From NCBI GenBank assembly GCA_029202845.1, contig CP119315.1:2015001-2079000 (forward strand): a DNA stretch of 64,000 nt, given 5' to 3'. This document shows, in pieces, positions 53,031-61,600 of the stretch (position 1 is the first letter of the stretch; each line of letters begins with the position of its first letter). Below the pieces are notes generated by a model. The model made no database searches. It was not told where the DNA came from and saw only the letters and a program-made list of their open reading frames with translations. Position numbers and translations under genes: made by a program. The stretch comes from Candidatus Sphingomonas colombiensis (GTDB lineage Bacteria > Pseudomonadota > Alphaproteobacteria > Sphingomonadales > Sphingomonadaceae).

Positions 53031-53695
53031 AGCGCGCGCTGGCGGCGGGCGCGCTTGTCGCCGCGCTGGCCGGCATTGGCCTTTGGCAGGGAAGCCATTG
53101 GTTCGCTGATAGTGCCGATGCGCAGAGGCCGGGCACGCCCGCCGCCAGTCAGGCGGTTCCAGCGCCGCGCGCTGCTGCGGCGAATGGTGTCACCTCCGTC
53201 GATGGCGGCGATCAGGCGATCGACGCGGGCACGACGCCGATGGCCGAGCGAGTCGCGGTGATCGGCATCCTCAACAAGCGCAATGGCGTCAGCCGCGAAC
53301 TGACGATGAAGCCGGGGCAGGCGCTGCGCGTCGGCGATACGATCGTGCGTCTGCGTGCCTGCGAGCGCACCGCGCCGTGGGAGCAGGAGCAACTGACCGG
53401 CGCCTTCGTCCAGCTCGACGTGAAGGGCGTGGACAAGGCGTGGCGCCGCGCTTTCTCAGGCTGGCTGTACAAGGAGCGCCCCGCGCTCAATGTGGTGCAG
53501 CACCCGGTTTACGATGTGTGGGCCAAGAGCTGTACGATGTCCTTCCCGGCGAAGGGCGCGGATACCGATGTGATCGCTGCCTCCACCGCGAAGAAATCGG
53601 CCGCCGCTGCGCCTGACGATTCCGGGGATTCGGGTGACGACGCCCCGGTCACGGAAACCAACCCGGCCAGCGCTTCGCCCAGCAACACCATGTAA
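53027..53695 (+). CDS. DUF2155 periplasmic protein
   Basis: 222 aa from GTG 53027 (GTGA overlap with the previous stop). A signal anchor (LAAGALVAALAGIGLWQGS) is followed by an Ala/Pro linker and the DUF2155 core: LNKRNGVSRELTMKPGQALR, VRLRACERTAPWEQEQ and FSGWLYKERPALNVVQHPVYDVWAKSC. The last ~50 residues are Ser/Asp/Ala-rich and disordered in appearance. They are encoded across the 187-bp region that the convergent aat gene also covers. Confidence 0.9.
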   Translation: MKRALAAGALVAALAGIGLWQGSHWFADSADAQRPGTPAASQAVPAPRAAAANGVTSVDGGDQAIDAGTTPMAERVAVIGILNKRNGVSRELTMKPGQALRVGDTIVRLRACERTAPWEQEQLTGAFVQLDVKGVDKAWRRAFSGWLYKERPALNVVQHPVYDVWAKSCTMSFPAKGADTDVIAASTAKKSAAAAPDDSGDSGDDAPVTETNPASASPSNTM

Positions 53696-54243
53696 TCGGC
53701 GCGATCGATCTCCGTCGCGCCGAGCGAGGCGAGGTGATCGGTCATGAACTGGCAATCGAGCAGGGTGAAGCCACCTGCCCGCAGCCGTGCGACCAGCGCG
53801 GCGATCGCAACCTTGGAGGCATCGGTCGCGCGGCTCACCATGCTTTCGCCGAAAAAGGCGCGACCCAGTGCGAGGCCATAGAGGCCGCCGACAAGCTCTT
53901 CGCCATCCCAGCATTCGATCGAATGGGCGTGGCCGCTTTCATGCAGCGTGAGAAATGCCTGTTCGATCGAGCGGTTGATCCAGGTTTCGGGCCGGTCGCT
54001 CGCCGCTTCCGCACACAATCGGATGATCGCGGGGAAAGCTCGGTCGACGGAGACGCGAAAGCGATCGGCGAGCAGCGTCTTGCGCAGCGAGCGCGAGAGA
54101 TGAAACTCGTCGAGCGGCAGGATCGCGCGGCGGCGCGGCTCGACCCAATAGACGCCGGGCGCGTCGCGACCATCGGCCATCGGGAAAACCCCGACCGAAT
54201 AGGCGCCGAGCACCATCGCCGGATCGAGCCGTTCGTAATTCAG
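53509..54243 (-). CDS. aat: leucyl/phenylalanyl-tRNA-protein transferase
   Basis: About 244 aa. LDPAMVLGAYSVGVFPMAD, VYWVEPRRRAILPLDEFHLS, ETWINRSIEQAF, LVGGLYGLALGRAFFGESM and TLLDCQFMTDHLASLGATEI are the Aat signature from end to end. It adds Leu or Phe to N-degron proteins for ClpS/ClpA. The start is unclear: the conserved N-terminus begins at a CTG (54243) that overlaps the ParA stop, while the nearest ATG (54381) would lie well inside the ParA gene. The C-terminal 60 residues are antisense to the DUF2155 tail. Confidence 0.93.
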   Translation of the reverse strand: MNYERLDPAMVLGAYSVGVFPMADGRDAPGVYWVEPRRRAILPLDEFHLSRSLRKTLLADRFRVSVDRAFPAIIRLCAEAASDRPETWINRSIEQAFLTLHESGHAHSIECWDGEELVGGLYGLALGRAFFGESMVSRATDASKVAIAALVARLRAGGFTLLDCQFMTDHLASLGATEIDRADYMVLLGEALAGLVSVTGASSPESPESSGAAAADFFAVEAAITSVSAPFAGKDIVQLLAHTS

Positions 54244-54950
54244 GAAGCGAGTCGTCGCTCGATCCTCTGCCAGATATTCAGAAAAGCGGCTGCTGCGGCC
54301 GAACGTGGCGCGGCGTCGCCCACCGCGCGGTGGGCGGCCGATGCGGTCTCCACCACGCTGGCCATTGGAATTATCGGCCAATCGGGCTGTGCGGCAACCG
54401 CATCGATATGCATCCGCCGTCGGCGATCGACCAGCGCATGCACCGGCAGCGTTGGCGTGCGGCCGCCGAGATGGCGCTCGATTTCCTCATAGGCGCGCTG
54501 CGCGAGCGGGGAGGGGACGACTGGTATCACGATCAGATCGGCCGCGCGGGCGACTTGCTCTGCGGTCTCGGTCAGCCCCGGCGGGCAATCGAGGATCACG
54601 CGGTCATAGTCGCCAAGCCCGGCGATCAGCTTGCTCAGCCGCTTCTTCTTATCCATCTCACGCAGCAGGTGATCGAGATCGCGCAGCGACGCATCGGCGG
54701 GCAGGAGATCGAGTCGCTCGGTATCGGTCGTGCGGATCAGCCGATGGGCATCGACTTCGCGTGAAAAGGCGGCCTGCGCCCGATCGCGCTTCCCTTCGCG
54801 CCCGAGGATCCAGCTTGCAGCGGCCTGCGGATCGAGATCCCATAGCAGCGTGCGGCGCGCCGATCGCGTCGCCGCGCACCAGGCGAGATTGGCGGCCAGC
54901 GTCGTTTTTCCGACGCCGCCCTTCAGGCTATAGACCGCGATCGTCGCCAT
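54240..54950 (-). CDS. ParA-like P-loop ATPase
   Basis: 236 aa. MATIAVYSLKGGVGKTTLAA is the deviant Walker A with the signature Lys; LLWDLDPQAAASW and VILDCPPGLTETAEQVARAA are the following motifs of ParA/MinD-type ATPases. Its internal helices match the small chromosomal ParA-like group, not plasmid partition proteins, and there is no parB beside it. ATG 54950 gives the family start. The stop overlaps the CTG where aat seems to begin. The partner and cargo are unknown. Confidence 0.9.
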   Translation of the reverse strand: MATIAVYSLKGGVGKTTLAANLAWCAATRSARRTLLWDLDPQAAASWILGREGKRDRAQAAFSREVDAHRLIRTTDTERLDLLPADASLRDLDHLLREMDKKKRLSKLIAGLGDYDRVILDCPPGLTETAEQVARAADLIVIPVVPSPLAQRAYEEIERHLGGRTPTLPVHALVDRRRRMHIDAVAAQPDWPIIPMASVVETASAAHRAVGDAAPRSAAAAAFLNIWQRIERRLAS

Positions 54951-54998
54951 ATGCCGAACGTGCCGCGCCGCGCCGCGCGTGGCAAGCGCCGCCGACAA

Positions 54999-55030
54999 TT
55001 AAAAAGGCCGGCGCAACATGTGCGCCGGCC
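54999..55030 (-). terminator. rho-independent terminator of the lipoprotein gene
   Basis: On the minus strand GGCCGGCGCA pairs with TGCGCCGGCC (10 bp, loop of 5 bases) and is followed by TTTTTAATT. It lies 24 bases after the lipoprotein stop. Confidence 0.85.
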
Positions 55031-55053
55031 CGTAAATTGATGATTTGCTAGAA

Positions 55054-55440
55054 TTACGACTTGCAGGTCTGCGAGCCCTTGCCCGCCTGATCCAGCGTGA
55101 TGTGCGCGGTGTCGCCCGTCAGCTTCCAGCCGCCCTCGGCAACCAGCGGATCGCCGGTCTTCTCGGCTTTCAGCACGGTCGGCGTGCCGTCCTTCTTCGT
55201 CTTCACGAACGCCTGCTTGTCGCCCTGGAAGAAGGTGACATAGACGAGGCTGTTGTCCTTGCAGCGGAAGGTCTTTTCCGCCTTGATCGACGGCGGCAGC
55301 TCAACCGTGCCTTTGTTGGCGAGCTCGGCGGCCATCGGATCGGGATTGATGTCGAGCACTTCAGGCTTTTCCGGCTTCGAATTGCAGGCGGAAAGCGCGA
55401 ACAGCGCCGCAGCGGCAGGGAGGAGGATGAGGCTCTTCAT
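55054..55440 (-). CDS. lipoprotein, MliC-like
   Basis: 128 aa. MKSLILLPAAAALFALSAC is a signal peptide with lipobox, giving a lipid-anchored Cys19. The rest has a Cys pair spaced as in the MliC fold (TFRCKDNSLVYVTFFQG ... QTCKS at the end), with K-rich beta-strand segments. MliC proteins inhibit c-type lysozyme; the resemblance here is weak and the family call tentative. ATG 55440 starts the signal; upstream sequence is not coding. Confidence 0.72.
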   Translation of the reverse strand: MKSLILLPAAAALFALSACNSKPEKPEVLDINPDPMAAELANKGTVELPPSIKAEKTFRCKDNSLVYVTFFQGDKQAFVKTKKDGTPTVLKAEKTGDPLVAEGGWKLTGDTAHITLDQAGKGSQTCKS

Positions 55441-55537
55441 AACATCGCGACGCCATACGCCCGATGCCGCCTTCGTCAAGGCGGCAAACGGCCTCGCATG
55501 CAATTTTATATCCTTCACCCGTCGTGATGGTGGCGAA

Positions 55538-56026
55538 TCAGCCCAAAAATGCACGGAGCGCGTCCCAGGCGGGCTGTTTTGCCGCGATGCCGATCGTGTG
55601 AAGCGCGCTCGACGACGGCAAGGCTACGAGCGTCAGCGCGCGCGTTTCGAGCAAAGGTCGCCCGAGGCGCAGCGCGGTGCCGCCGTTGAACGCGACCGCG
55701 CGGAGTTGCGGCAGCGAGTCGATCATTGCGGGGAGATTGTTGGCGGCATGATCGCGGATCGCGGCATCGGTGCTGCCCGCGCGGTGCGCGGAGGCGACCA
55801 CGTCCCACAGCCCAACCCGCGCCGCGATGAGCGCGGTGAGTCGCGCGTCATAGGGAAGTGCCGCGAGATCGCGGCTTAGCGCGTGGCCGAGGAGGCGCCA
55901 GAACTGGTTCTGCGGATGTGCGTAATAGCGCTGTTCGGCAAGGCTGCGCTCGCCCGGCAGGCTGCCGAGGATAAGCACGCGGGTGCGATTGTCGGTAACA
56001 GGTGGGAAGGAAGATTTGCGTGCCAT
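55538..56026 (-). CDS. DNA-deoxyinosine glycosylase (UDG family 6 / HDG-like)
   Basis: 162 aa uracil-glycosylase superfamily protein. LILGSLPGERSLAEQRYYAH with PQNQFWRLLG is the family 6 signature (GSLPGxxSL, YYAHPxNxFW); GLWDVVASAHRAGSTDAAIR and FNGGTALRL follow, and LPSSSALHTIG is the C-terminal loop. It removes hypoxanthine left by adenine deamination. The ATG at 56026 fits the family. Monocistronic, on the opposite strand from cysK. Confidence 0.85.
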   Translation of the reverse strand: MARKSSFPPVTDNRTRVLILGSLPGERSLAEQRYYAHPQNQFWRLLGHALSRDLAALPYDARLTALIAARVGLWDVVASAHRAGSTDAAIRDHAANNLPAMIDSLPQLRAVAFNGGTALRLGRPLLETRALTLVALPSSSALHTIGIAAKQPAWDALRAFLG

Positions 56027-56149
56027 GGTGCGATTATCGCCCGCTTCGTGCCGCCCTTTCCCTCAATTGTCACGGCATCAGCCGGGCTATTCGCCGCTAA
56101 AGCGCAAGCGTGGTTGCCGCGATCGATCGACGGGGGCATCTAATGCGTC

Positions 56150-57124
56150 ATGCATACCGCCCCTGACACACTCGCGCTTATCGGCAACACCCCGCTCGTC
56201 CGGCTGAGAGGGCCGAGCGACGAAACCGGCTGCGATATCTTCGGCAAATGCGAATTCGCCAATCCCGGCGCCAGCGTGAAGGATCGCGCGGCGCTCTTCA
56301 TCGTCGAGGATGCGGAGGCGCGCGGGCAGTTGCGGCCGGGTGGCACGATCGTTGAGGGCACGGCCGGCAACACGGGGATCGGGCTGGCGCTGGTCGCCAA
56401 TGCGAAGGGTTATCGCACGATCATCGTGATGCCGGATACGCAATCCAAGGAGAAGATGGATACGCTGCGCGCACTCGGCGCCGAACTGGTGACCGTCCCG
56501 GCGGCGCCATATTCGAATCCCTGCCATTTCGTGCACACCTCGCGCCGGATCGCGGAGGAAACGCCGGGCGCGATATGGGCCAACCAGTTCGACAATATCG
56601 CCAACCGCAAGGCGCATATCATCGGCACGGCGGAAGAGATCTGGGCGCAGATGGATGGCCGGATCGACGGCTTCACATGCGCGGTCGGCACCGGCGGGAC
56701 GCTCGCCGGGGTCGGCATGGGGCTGAAGGCGAAGGACGAGAAAGTGACGATCGCGCTCAGCGATCCGCACGGCGCCGCGCTCTACGAATATTATGCGCAT
56801 GGCGAGTTGAAGGCCGAGGGCAATTCGGTCGCCGAAGGGATCGGGCAGGGCCGGATCACCGCCAATCTGGAAGGCGCGCCGATCGACGCGCAATACCGCA
56901 TCCCCGATCAGGAGGGGCTCGATTGGGTCGAGCGTCTGCTGCGCGAAGAGGGGCTGTGTCTCGGCCTGTCGTCGGGGATCAACGTCGCCGGTGCGGTGCG
57001 ACTGGCGCGCGATCTGGGGCCGGGCAAGCGGATCGCGACGATTTTGTGCGACACGGGTTTTCGTTATCTTTCCACGCTCTACAACCCGGAATGGCTGGCG
57101 GCGAAGGGGTTGGAGCGTCGCTGA
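56150..57124 (+). CDS. cysK: cysteine synthase A
   Basis: 324 aa PLP-dependent enzyme that makes cysteine from O-acetylserine and sulfide. IGNTPLVRLRGPSDETGCD, the PLP Lys in FANPGASVKDRAALF, the phosphate-binding GTAGNTGIGLA (Ala where Ser is common) and GTGGTLAGVGMGL match OASS. DTGFRYLSTLYNPEWL closes the domain. The ATG is preceded by only a short spacer from the divergent glycosylase; no cysE is nearby. A serine-type substrate shift is possible but unlikely. Confidence 0.93.
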   Translation: MHTAPDTLALIGNTPLVRLRGPSDETGCDIFGKCEFANPGASVKDRAALFIVEDAEARGQLRPGGTIVEGTAGNTGIGLALVANAKGYRTIIVMPDTQSKEKMDTLRALGAELVTVPAAPYSNPCHFVHTSRRIAEETPGAIWANQFDNIANRKAHIIGTAEEIWAQMDGRIDGFTCAVGTGGTLAGVGMGLKAKDEKVTIALSDPHGAALYEYYAHGELKAEGNSVAEGIGQGRITANLEGAPIDAQYRIPDQEGLDWVERLLREEGLCLGLSSGINVAGAVRLARDLGPGKRIATILCDTGFRYLSTLYNPEWLAAKGLERR

Positions 57125-57175
57125 TCGGCGCCATATTCGACATTCGGGCGACAAGGCGTTAGTCTTGTAGGACGG

Positions 57176-57463
57176 ATGAAGACCGAAACATCAACAACCA
57201 GCCAGACGATGCAGCGCGTGCGAGTGGGCCTGATTGGCCTCGCTGCGGTGGTTCTGCTCATCGGCCTCGCCAGCGCGATTTTCAGTGCGGCCAGCCAGGA
57301 GCGGCCGGTCGCCGCGATTGACTCGCCCAAGGCGGATGCGGTCGCCAACATGACGCTCGCCAACAATAACGTGCCCGCGACCGCGCCAAACGAGCCGCTC
57401 GCCGAATTAGGGGTGGCACCCGCCACCGCCAACGGCGCCGCCCCCGCCGCGCCGCGCCAGTGA
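57176..57463 (+). CDS. small single-pass membrane protein, unknown
   Basis: 95 aa, not recognised. A polar N-terminus (MKTETSTTSQTMQRVR) precedes one membrane segment (VGLIGLAAVVLLIGLASAIF), then an Ala/Asn/Pro-rich tail likely outside. It lies between cysK and the division cluster on the same strand, with 51 bases after cysK. The clean single helix supports a real protein. Confidence 0.65.
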   Translation: MKTETSTTSQTMQRVRVGLIGLAAVVLLIGLASAIFSAASQERPVAAIDSPKADAVANMTLANNNVPATAPNEPLAELGVAPATANGAAPAAPRQ

Positions 57464-57490
57464 CATCGACCATGATCATCGAGGAATCGC

Positions 57491-57520
57491 CGGGGAAATC
57501 CGGGGAACGAGCGGGGATTC
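57491..57520 (+). promoter_or_regulatory. MraZ-box-like array, plus orientation
   Basis: Three CGGGG boxes at 57491, 57501 and 57512, about 10 bp apart. MraZ binds direct repeats of GGG-containing pentamers separated by 5 bp upstream of its own operon. The spacing matches for the first two; the third is one base off. Confidence 0.4.
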
Positions 57521-57620
57521 CCTGCTTCTCCCCGGATTCGGCATGCCTGATCGTGCGAACGAACGCGGAACGCGCATGGCTTGCGGAGAGCGATTCCGGA
57601 GGAAAGCCGCCCGGCTGACC

Positions 57621-57661
57621 CCCATTTCCCCGAATTTCCCCAGATTTCCCTTCCCATCCCC
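57621..57661 (-). promoter_or_regulatory. MraZ-box-like array, minus orientation
   Basis: TTTCCC recurs at 57625, 57635 and 57645 with an exact 10-bp period, reading GGGGA/GGGAA boxes separated by 5 bp on the minus strand, with further GGG boxes at both edges. It lies about 130 bases before mraZ. It is probably an operator for MraZ autoregulation of the division cluster. Confidence 0.45.
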
Positions 57662-57790
57662 GAGCGGCCCTGATACTAATCAGAGCTGCAGAGGGGCGGA
57701 CTCGCTGTTTTTTATCTTCGCGACTGCCGGGACGGCCGGATGGGCCGTTTCGCGGACCGGAGAGGCGCGTCCGTCGCGGATGAGGTGGGC

Positions 57791-58291
57791 GTGTCGGGCA
57801 GGGTCGACTATCAGGGAAAAGGAATCGCACTCGTCGACGATAAGTCGCGGGTCGCCATTCCTAACACCTTGCGCGCCATGCTCGCGAAGAACTCCCCGCG
57901 CGAAGACGGCAAGGATGGCGGGACCGTCATCATCGCGCCGCACCCCGAACATCGCTGCCTGATCGCGTATGATCCGCAGTTCGTGCCGTTCTGGAAAGAG
58001 CGGCTGGAGCTGCTCGACGCCGCCCAGTTCGAGAAGACCGGCCGCACCGACTATAATATCCTCGATCGCGCCGGCGGCGCGGAGCCGTTGCCGTTCGACG
58101 GCAGCGGGCGTTTCATCATGCCGGCGTTCGAGCGCAAATATGCGCGGATCGGCAACGTCGCGTTCTTCCACGGATCGTTCCACTGGATCACGATCTGGAG
58201 CCCGAAGATCCTGATCGAAACACCGGGGATCGACCCGTTCCTCAAGGAATATGTCGAGTTCGCGTGCGAGGAAAAGGGGCATGCGCTGTGA
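57791..58291 (+). CDS. mraZ: division/cell wall cluster transcriptional repressor MraZ
   Basis: 166 aa from GTG 57791, which has GAGG 5-6 bases upstream and gives the expected first beta-strand. Two SpoVT/AbrB-like halves: YQGKGIALVDDKSRVAIPNT near the start and PLPFDGSGRFIMPAFERKYA in the second, with GNVAFFHGSFHWITIWSPK. MraZ binds repeats upstream of its operon. It heads mraZ-rsmH-ftsL-ftsI-murE-murF and overlaps rsmH by 4 bases (GTGA). Confidence 0.93.
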   Translation: MSGRVDYQGKGIALVDDKSRVAIPNTLRAMLAKNSPREDGKDGGTVIIAPHPEHRCLIAYDPQFVPFWKERLELLDAAQFEKTGRTDYNILDRAGGAEPLPFDGSGRFIMPAFERKYARIGNVAFFHGSFHWITIWSPKILIETPGIDPFLKEYVEFACEEKGHAL

Positions 58292-59244
58292 CCGCCCGCG
58301 CTGAGCCCCATGTCCCCGTGCTGCTCGACGAAGTGCTCGCCGCGCTTACCCCCAAGCGCGGCGAGACTATGGTCGACGCGACGTTCGGCGCGGGCGGCTA
58401 TACCCGTGCCTTGCTAGCGACGGGCGCACGAGTCTTCGCGTTCGATCGCGATCCTGATGCGATCGAGCGCGGGCGTGCGCTCGAAGCGTCCGAATCGGGC
58501 CTGATCCTCGTGCCGGCCGAATTTTCCGCCCTCGCCGGCGAGCTTCAGGCGCGGGATGTGCCGCCGGTCGACGGCGTGGTGATGGATATCGGCGTTTCGT
58601 CGATGCAACTCGACCAGCCGGAACGCGGCTTCTCCTTTCAGGGAGATGGCCCCCTCGACATGCGCATGTCGCAATCGGGCCCGTCAGCGGCCGATTTCCT
58701 CAACACCGCAGACGAAGCGATGATCGCCGACGTGCTGTGGCGTTATGGCGAGGAGCCGCGCTCGCGCCGTGTCGCCAAGGCGATCGTGGCGGCGCGTCCG
58801 CTCACCACCACCGGCCAATTGGCGCAGATCGTTCGGCGCGCGCTGGGGCATCGCCCGCATGACAAGAAGGATCCGGCTACCCGCGCGTTTCAGGCGATCC
58901 GCATCCATGTGAACCGCGAACTGGAGGAACTGGTGCAGGGCCTCGCCGCCGCCGAGCGCGTGCTCGCGCCGGGCGGCCGGCTCGCGGTCGTCACCTTTCA
59001 CAGCCTGGAGGACCGGCTGGTGAAACGATTTCTGCGCGAGCGGAGCGGGGCGATGCCAGCCGGGTCGCGGCATCGCCCCGAAGCGCGCGAAGCGCGGGCA
59101 CCGAGTTTTGAGCCGGCGGCGAAGGCTGTTCGCCCGACCGCGGCTGAAGTGGCGCGTAACCCACGGGCGCGTTCGGCGACGTTGCGCATGGCGCGGCGCA
59201 CTGACGCTGCACCGTGGGATGGCGCCGAGTTAGTGGAGGCGTAA
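58288..59244 (+). CDS. rsmH: 16S rRNA (cytosine(1402)-N(4))-methyltransferase
   Basis: 318 aa from GTG 58288. HVPVLLDEVLAAL, DATFGAGGYTRALL (SAM-binding), MDIGVSSMQLDQPERGFSF, the RVAKAIVAARPL region and VTFHSLEDRLVKRFLRER are RsmH family markers. It N4-methylates C1402 in the ribosomal P site. Overlaps mraZ by 4 bases; ftsL starts 2 bases after the stop. A Pro/Arg-rich C-terminal region follows the fold. Confidence 0.97.
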   Translation: MTARAEPHVPVLLDEVLAALTPKRGETMVDATFGAGGYTRALLATGARVFAFDRDPDAIERGRALEASESGLILVPAEFSALAGELQARDVPPVDGVVMDIGVSSMQLDQPERGFSFQGDGPLDMRMSQSGPSAADFLNTADEAMIADVLWRYGEEPRSRRVAKAIVAARPLTTTGQLAQIVRRALGHRPHDKKDPATRAFQAIRIHVNRELEELVQGLAAAERVLAPGGRLAVVTFHSLEDRLVKRFLRERSGAMPAGSRHRPEAREARAPSFEPAAKAVRPTAAEVARNPRARSATLRMARRTDAAPWDGAELVEA

Positions 59245-59246
59245 CG

Positions 59247-59882
59247 ATGGCAGCGACTTATCGGTTGAAGGGTCTGGGTTGGTTCGGCGGCGTGGTGATC
59301 GTGTCGCTGGGTTTCTATCTCGTCTCGCTTCAGGTCGCTGCCGAGCGCAAGCGGCTTGAGCAGCTCAACGGTCGGATCGGCCTCGCGCAGCGCGATATCC
59401 GTGCGCTGGAGACGGAGTTCGATGTGCGTTCGAACCTTACCCAGCTCGAACGCTGGAACGGCGACACGCTGGCGCTGGCTTCCCCCACCGCCGGGCAGTT
59501 CGTGCGCGACGAGGGGCAGCTTGCGTCGATCAACTTCGATCGCGCCGCGCCGATGCCGGGCCAGCAGCAGGGCGAAATCCGCACCGCCGCGCTGGTAGTC
59601 CCGTCGCTGCCTTCGCCGATCGCGCCGGCGCAGGTGATCGATGAGGCGCCCGCCGTGGCGCGCCCGGCGGCGCTGGTGAAGGTCGCGTCGCGCCCGGTCG
59701 AGCCGGACGCGCCGAAGCTCACCGCCGCCGTCGTGCTGCGCACCGCCGTGGTCGCGCCGACGCCGGTAGCGGAATCGCGTAAGGGGAAGGCGGTCGCGAT
59801 GCTCGACAAGTCGCTGCTGAGCGACACTACCCTGGGTGATCTGGCAAGCGGCGCTCGCGCCGAGGCACGGCGGCTACGTTGA
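59247..59882 (+). CDS. ftsL: FtsL-like cell division protein, long C-terminal extension
   Basis: 211 aa. One membrane helix (WFGGVVIVSLGFYLVSLQVA, about residues 10-29) is followed by a leucine-zipper-like coiled coil (AERKRLEQLNGRIGLAQRDI), as in FtsL. Beyond residue 110 there is an Ala/Pro/Val-rich low-complexity tail not found in classical ~120-residue FtsL. GGAGG precedes the ATG. The place between rsmH and ftsI supports the assignment more than the sequence does. The stop overlaps the ftsI TTG. Confidence 0.8.
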   Translation: MAATYRLKGLGWFGGVVIVSLGFYLVSLQVAAERKRLEQLNGRIGLAQRDIRALETEFDVRSNLTQLERWNGDTLALASPTAGQFVRDEGQLASINFDRAAPMPGQQQGEIRTAALVVPSLPSPIAPAQVIDEAPAVARPAALVKVASRPVEPDAPKLTAAVVLRTAVVAPTPVAESRKGKAVAMLDKSLLSDTTLGDLASGARAEARRLR

Positions 59883-61600
59883 CCACGCTGGTCGCGCGCC
59901 CTGCCCGATCGGTAAAAGCCAGCGAGCAGCGACACGCGCTGCTTGCGACGCAGCACATGCGCCTGATGATGCTGATGCTGCTGTTCGTCGCGGCGGTGAC
60001 GGTGGTCGCCGGGCGGCTCGTGTGGCTGGCGATCGAGGGCAAGCCGACGCGCGCGTCCATCCTTGGTGCCCCGCCGCGCGGGGATATCGTCGATCGCAAT
60101 GGCGAGCCGCTGGCGCGCACGATCGATGCATGGACGATCGGTGTACATCCCGATCGCCTGCTTGGTGATCGTGGCGCGATCGCGCAAAAACTCGCCGATC
60201 TGATGCCTGATGTCGGCAATCAGCCGTGGTTCTATACCCAGATTACCAAGAGAGTGCCGTTCACCTATCTCAATCGCCGCGCCAGCCCGGCGCTGGTCGA
60301 AGCGGTGAATGCGATCGGCGAGCCGGGCGTCGTCTTCGAACGGCAGACCCAGCGGCTTTATCCGCAATCGACGCTGGCGGCGCATGCGCTCGGCTTCCTG
60401 TCGACCGAGGGCAAGCCGATGAGCGGGATGGAGCGCGCGCTCGACGCGCGACTGACCGATCCGATGCAGAGCGCGGCGCCGGTGGCGCTGTCGATCGACA
60501 GCCGCGTGCAGGCGGCGATGGAAAGCGAACTCGGCCGCGCGATGAACGATATGCAGGCCAAGGGCGCGGCCGGCATCGTGATGGACGCGCATACCGGCGA
60601 AGTGATCGCGATGGTGTCGTTCCCGCTGTTCAACCCCAACCGGGTTGGCATGGCCGGCACCGAGGAATTGCGCAACAACGTCACCCAGTCGGTCTATGAG
60701 CTCGGCTCGACGTTTAAGCCGCTCGCGATGGCGGCGGCGATCGACTATGGCGTCGTTACCGACATGAGCCGCCGTTTCGACGCGACGGTGCCATTGAAGG
60801 TCGGCGGGTTCACGATCCACGACGATCGCGGACATGAGCAGAAGCGCTGGCTCAACATCCCCGAAACCCTGATCTATTCGTCGAACATCGCCACCGCCCG
60901 GATCGCGGACATGGTGGGGGCTGCGCGGATGCAGGAAATGTTCCGTAAGCTGGGGTTCAATACCAAGCCCGAGGTTGAGCTGGTCGAAAAGGCGCGGCCG
61001 CTGTGGCCGACCTATTGGGCGCGCACCACGGTGATGACCACCGCTTACGGCCATGGCATCGCGGTGACGCCGCTCCATCTGGCGAGCGCTTATGCCGTGA
61101 TGGTCAACGGCGGCGTCTGGCATCCGCCGACGCTGCTCAAGATCGCGCCGGGCCAGGAGCCGAAGGGGCGCCGCGTGCTCCAGCAATCGACCAGCGACCG
61201 GATGCGCCAGCTGCTCCGGCTCGTCGTGCTGGACGGCACCGGGCGCCGGGGCGAAGCGCCGGGCTATCGCGTCGGCGGCAAGACCGGCACGGCCGAGGTC
61301 GCCCAACGCGGCGGCTATGCGCGGAACGTCAACGTCTCCACTTTCGCGGCGGCTTTCCCGATGGATGCGCCGCGCTACGTGGTGATCGCGATGATGGATT
61401 CGCCCAAGCGGGTTCAGGCGAATTCGTTCCAGACGACCGCTGCTTATACCGTGGCCCCGGTGGTGAGCCGGGTGATAAGTCGCACTGGCGCGCTGCTGGG
61501 TGTAATTCCCGACGATCATCACGATATCGATGTCAGCCATTTGAACGCGCTGTTGTGGAAAGCGACGGGCAAGAAAGAAGAAAAAGGAAGCGCCGAATGA
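59879..61600 (+). CDS. ftsI: penicillin-binding protein 3 / FtsI, septal transpeptidase
   Basis: 573 aa from TTG 59879 overlapping the ftsL stop (TTGA). A short cytoplasmic tail and one membrane segment (LMMLMLLFVAAVTVVAGRLV), then the dimerisation domain (APPRGDIVDRNGEPLARTID), then the transpeptidase with the three active-site motifs: SxxK in ELGSTFKPLAM, SxN in YSSNIATA, and KTG in VGGKTGTAEV. It cross-links septal peptidoglycan. murE starts in its stop codon (ATGA). Confidence 0.97.
   Translation: MTTLVARPARSVKASEQRHALLATQHMRLMMLMLLFVAAVTVVAGRLVWLAIEGKPTRASILGAPPRGDIVDRNGEPLARTIDAWTIGVHPDRLLGDRGAIAQKLADLMPDVGNQPWFYTQITKRVPFTYLNRRASPALVEAVNAIGEPGVVFERQTQRLYPQSTLAAHALGFLSTEGKPMSGMERALDARLTDPMQSAAPVALSIDSRVQAAMESELGRAMNDMQAKGAAGIVMDAHTGEVIAMVSFPLFNPNRVGMAGTEELRNNVTQSVYELGSTFKPLAMAAAIDYGVVTDMSRRFDATVPLKVGGFTIHDDRGHEQKRWLNIPETLIYSSNIATARIADMVGAARMQEMFRKLGFNTKPEVELVEKARPLWPTYWARTTVMTTAYGHGIAVTPLHLASAYAVMVNGGVWHPPTLLKIAPGQEPKGRRVLQQSTSDRMRQLLRLVVLDGTGRRGEAPGYRVGGKTGTAEVAQRGGYARNVNVSTFAAAFPMDAPRYVVIAMMDSPKRVQANSFQTTAAYTVAPVVSRVISRTGALLGVIPDDHHDIDVSHLNALLWKATGKKEEKGSAE

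Noticed and set aside
54244..54381. ATG 54381 as the aat start
   Set aside because: It would put 46 extra residues, absent from the family, inside the ParA gene.
59330..61540. 736-codon minus-strand open frame opposite ftsL and ftsI
   Set aside because: Antisense shadow; Arg/His-rich, no domain, no ribosome site.
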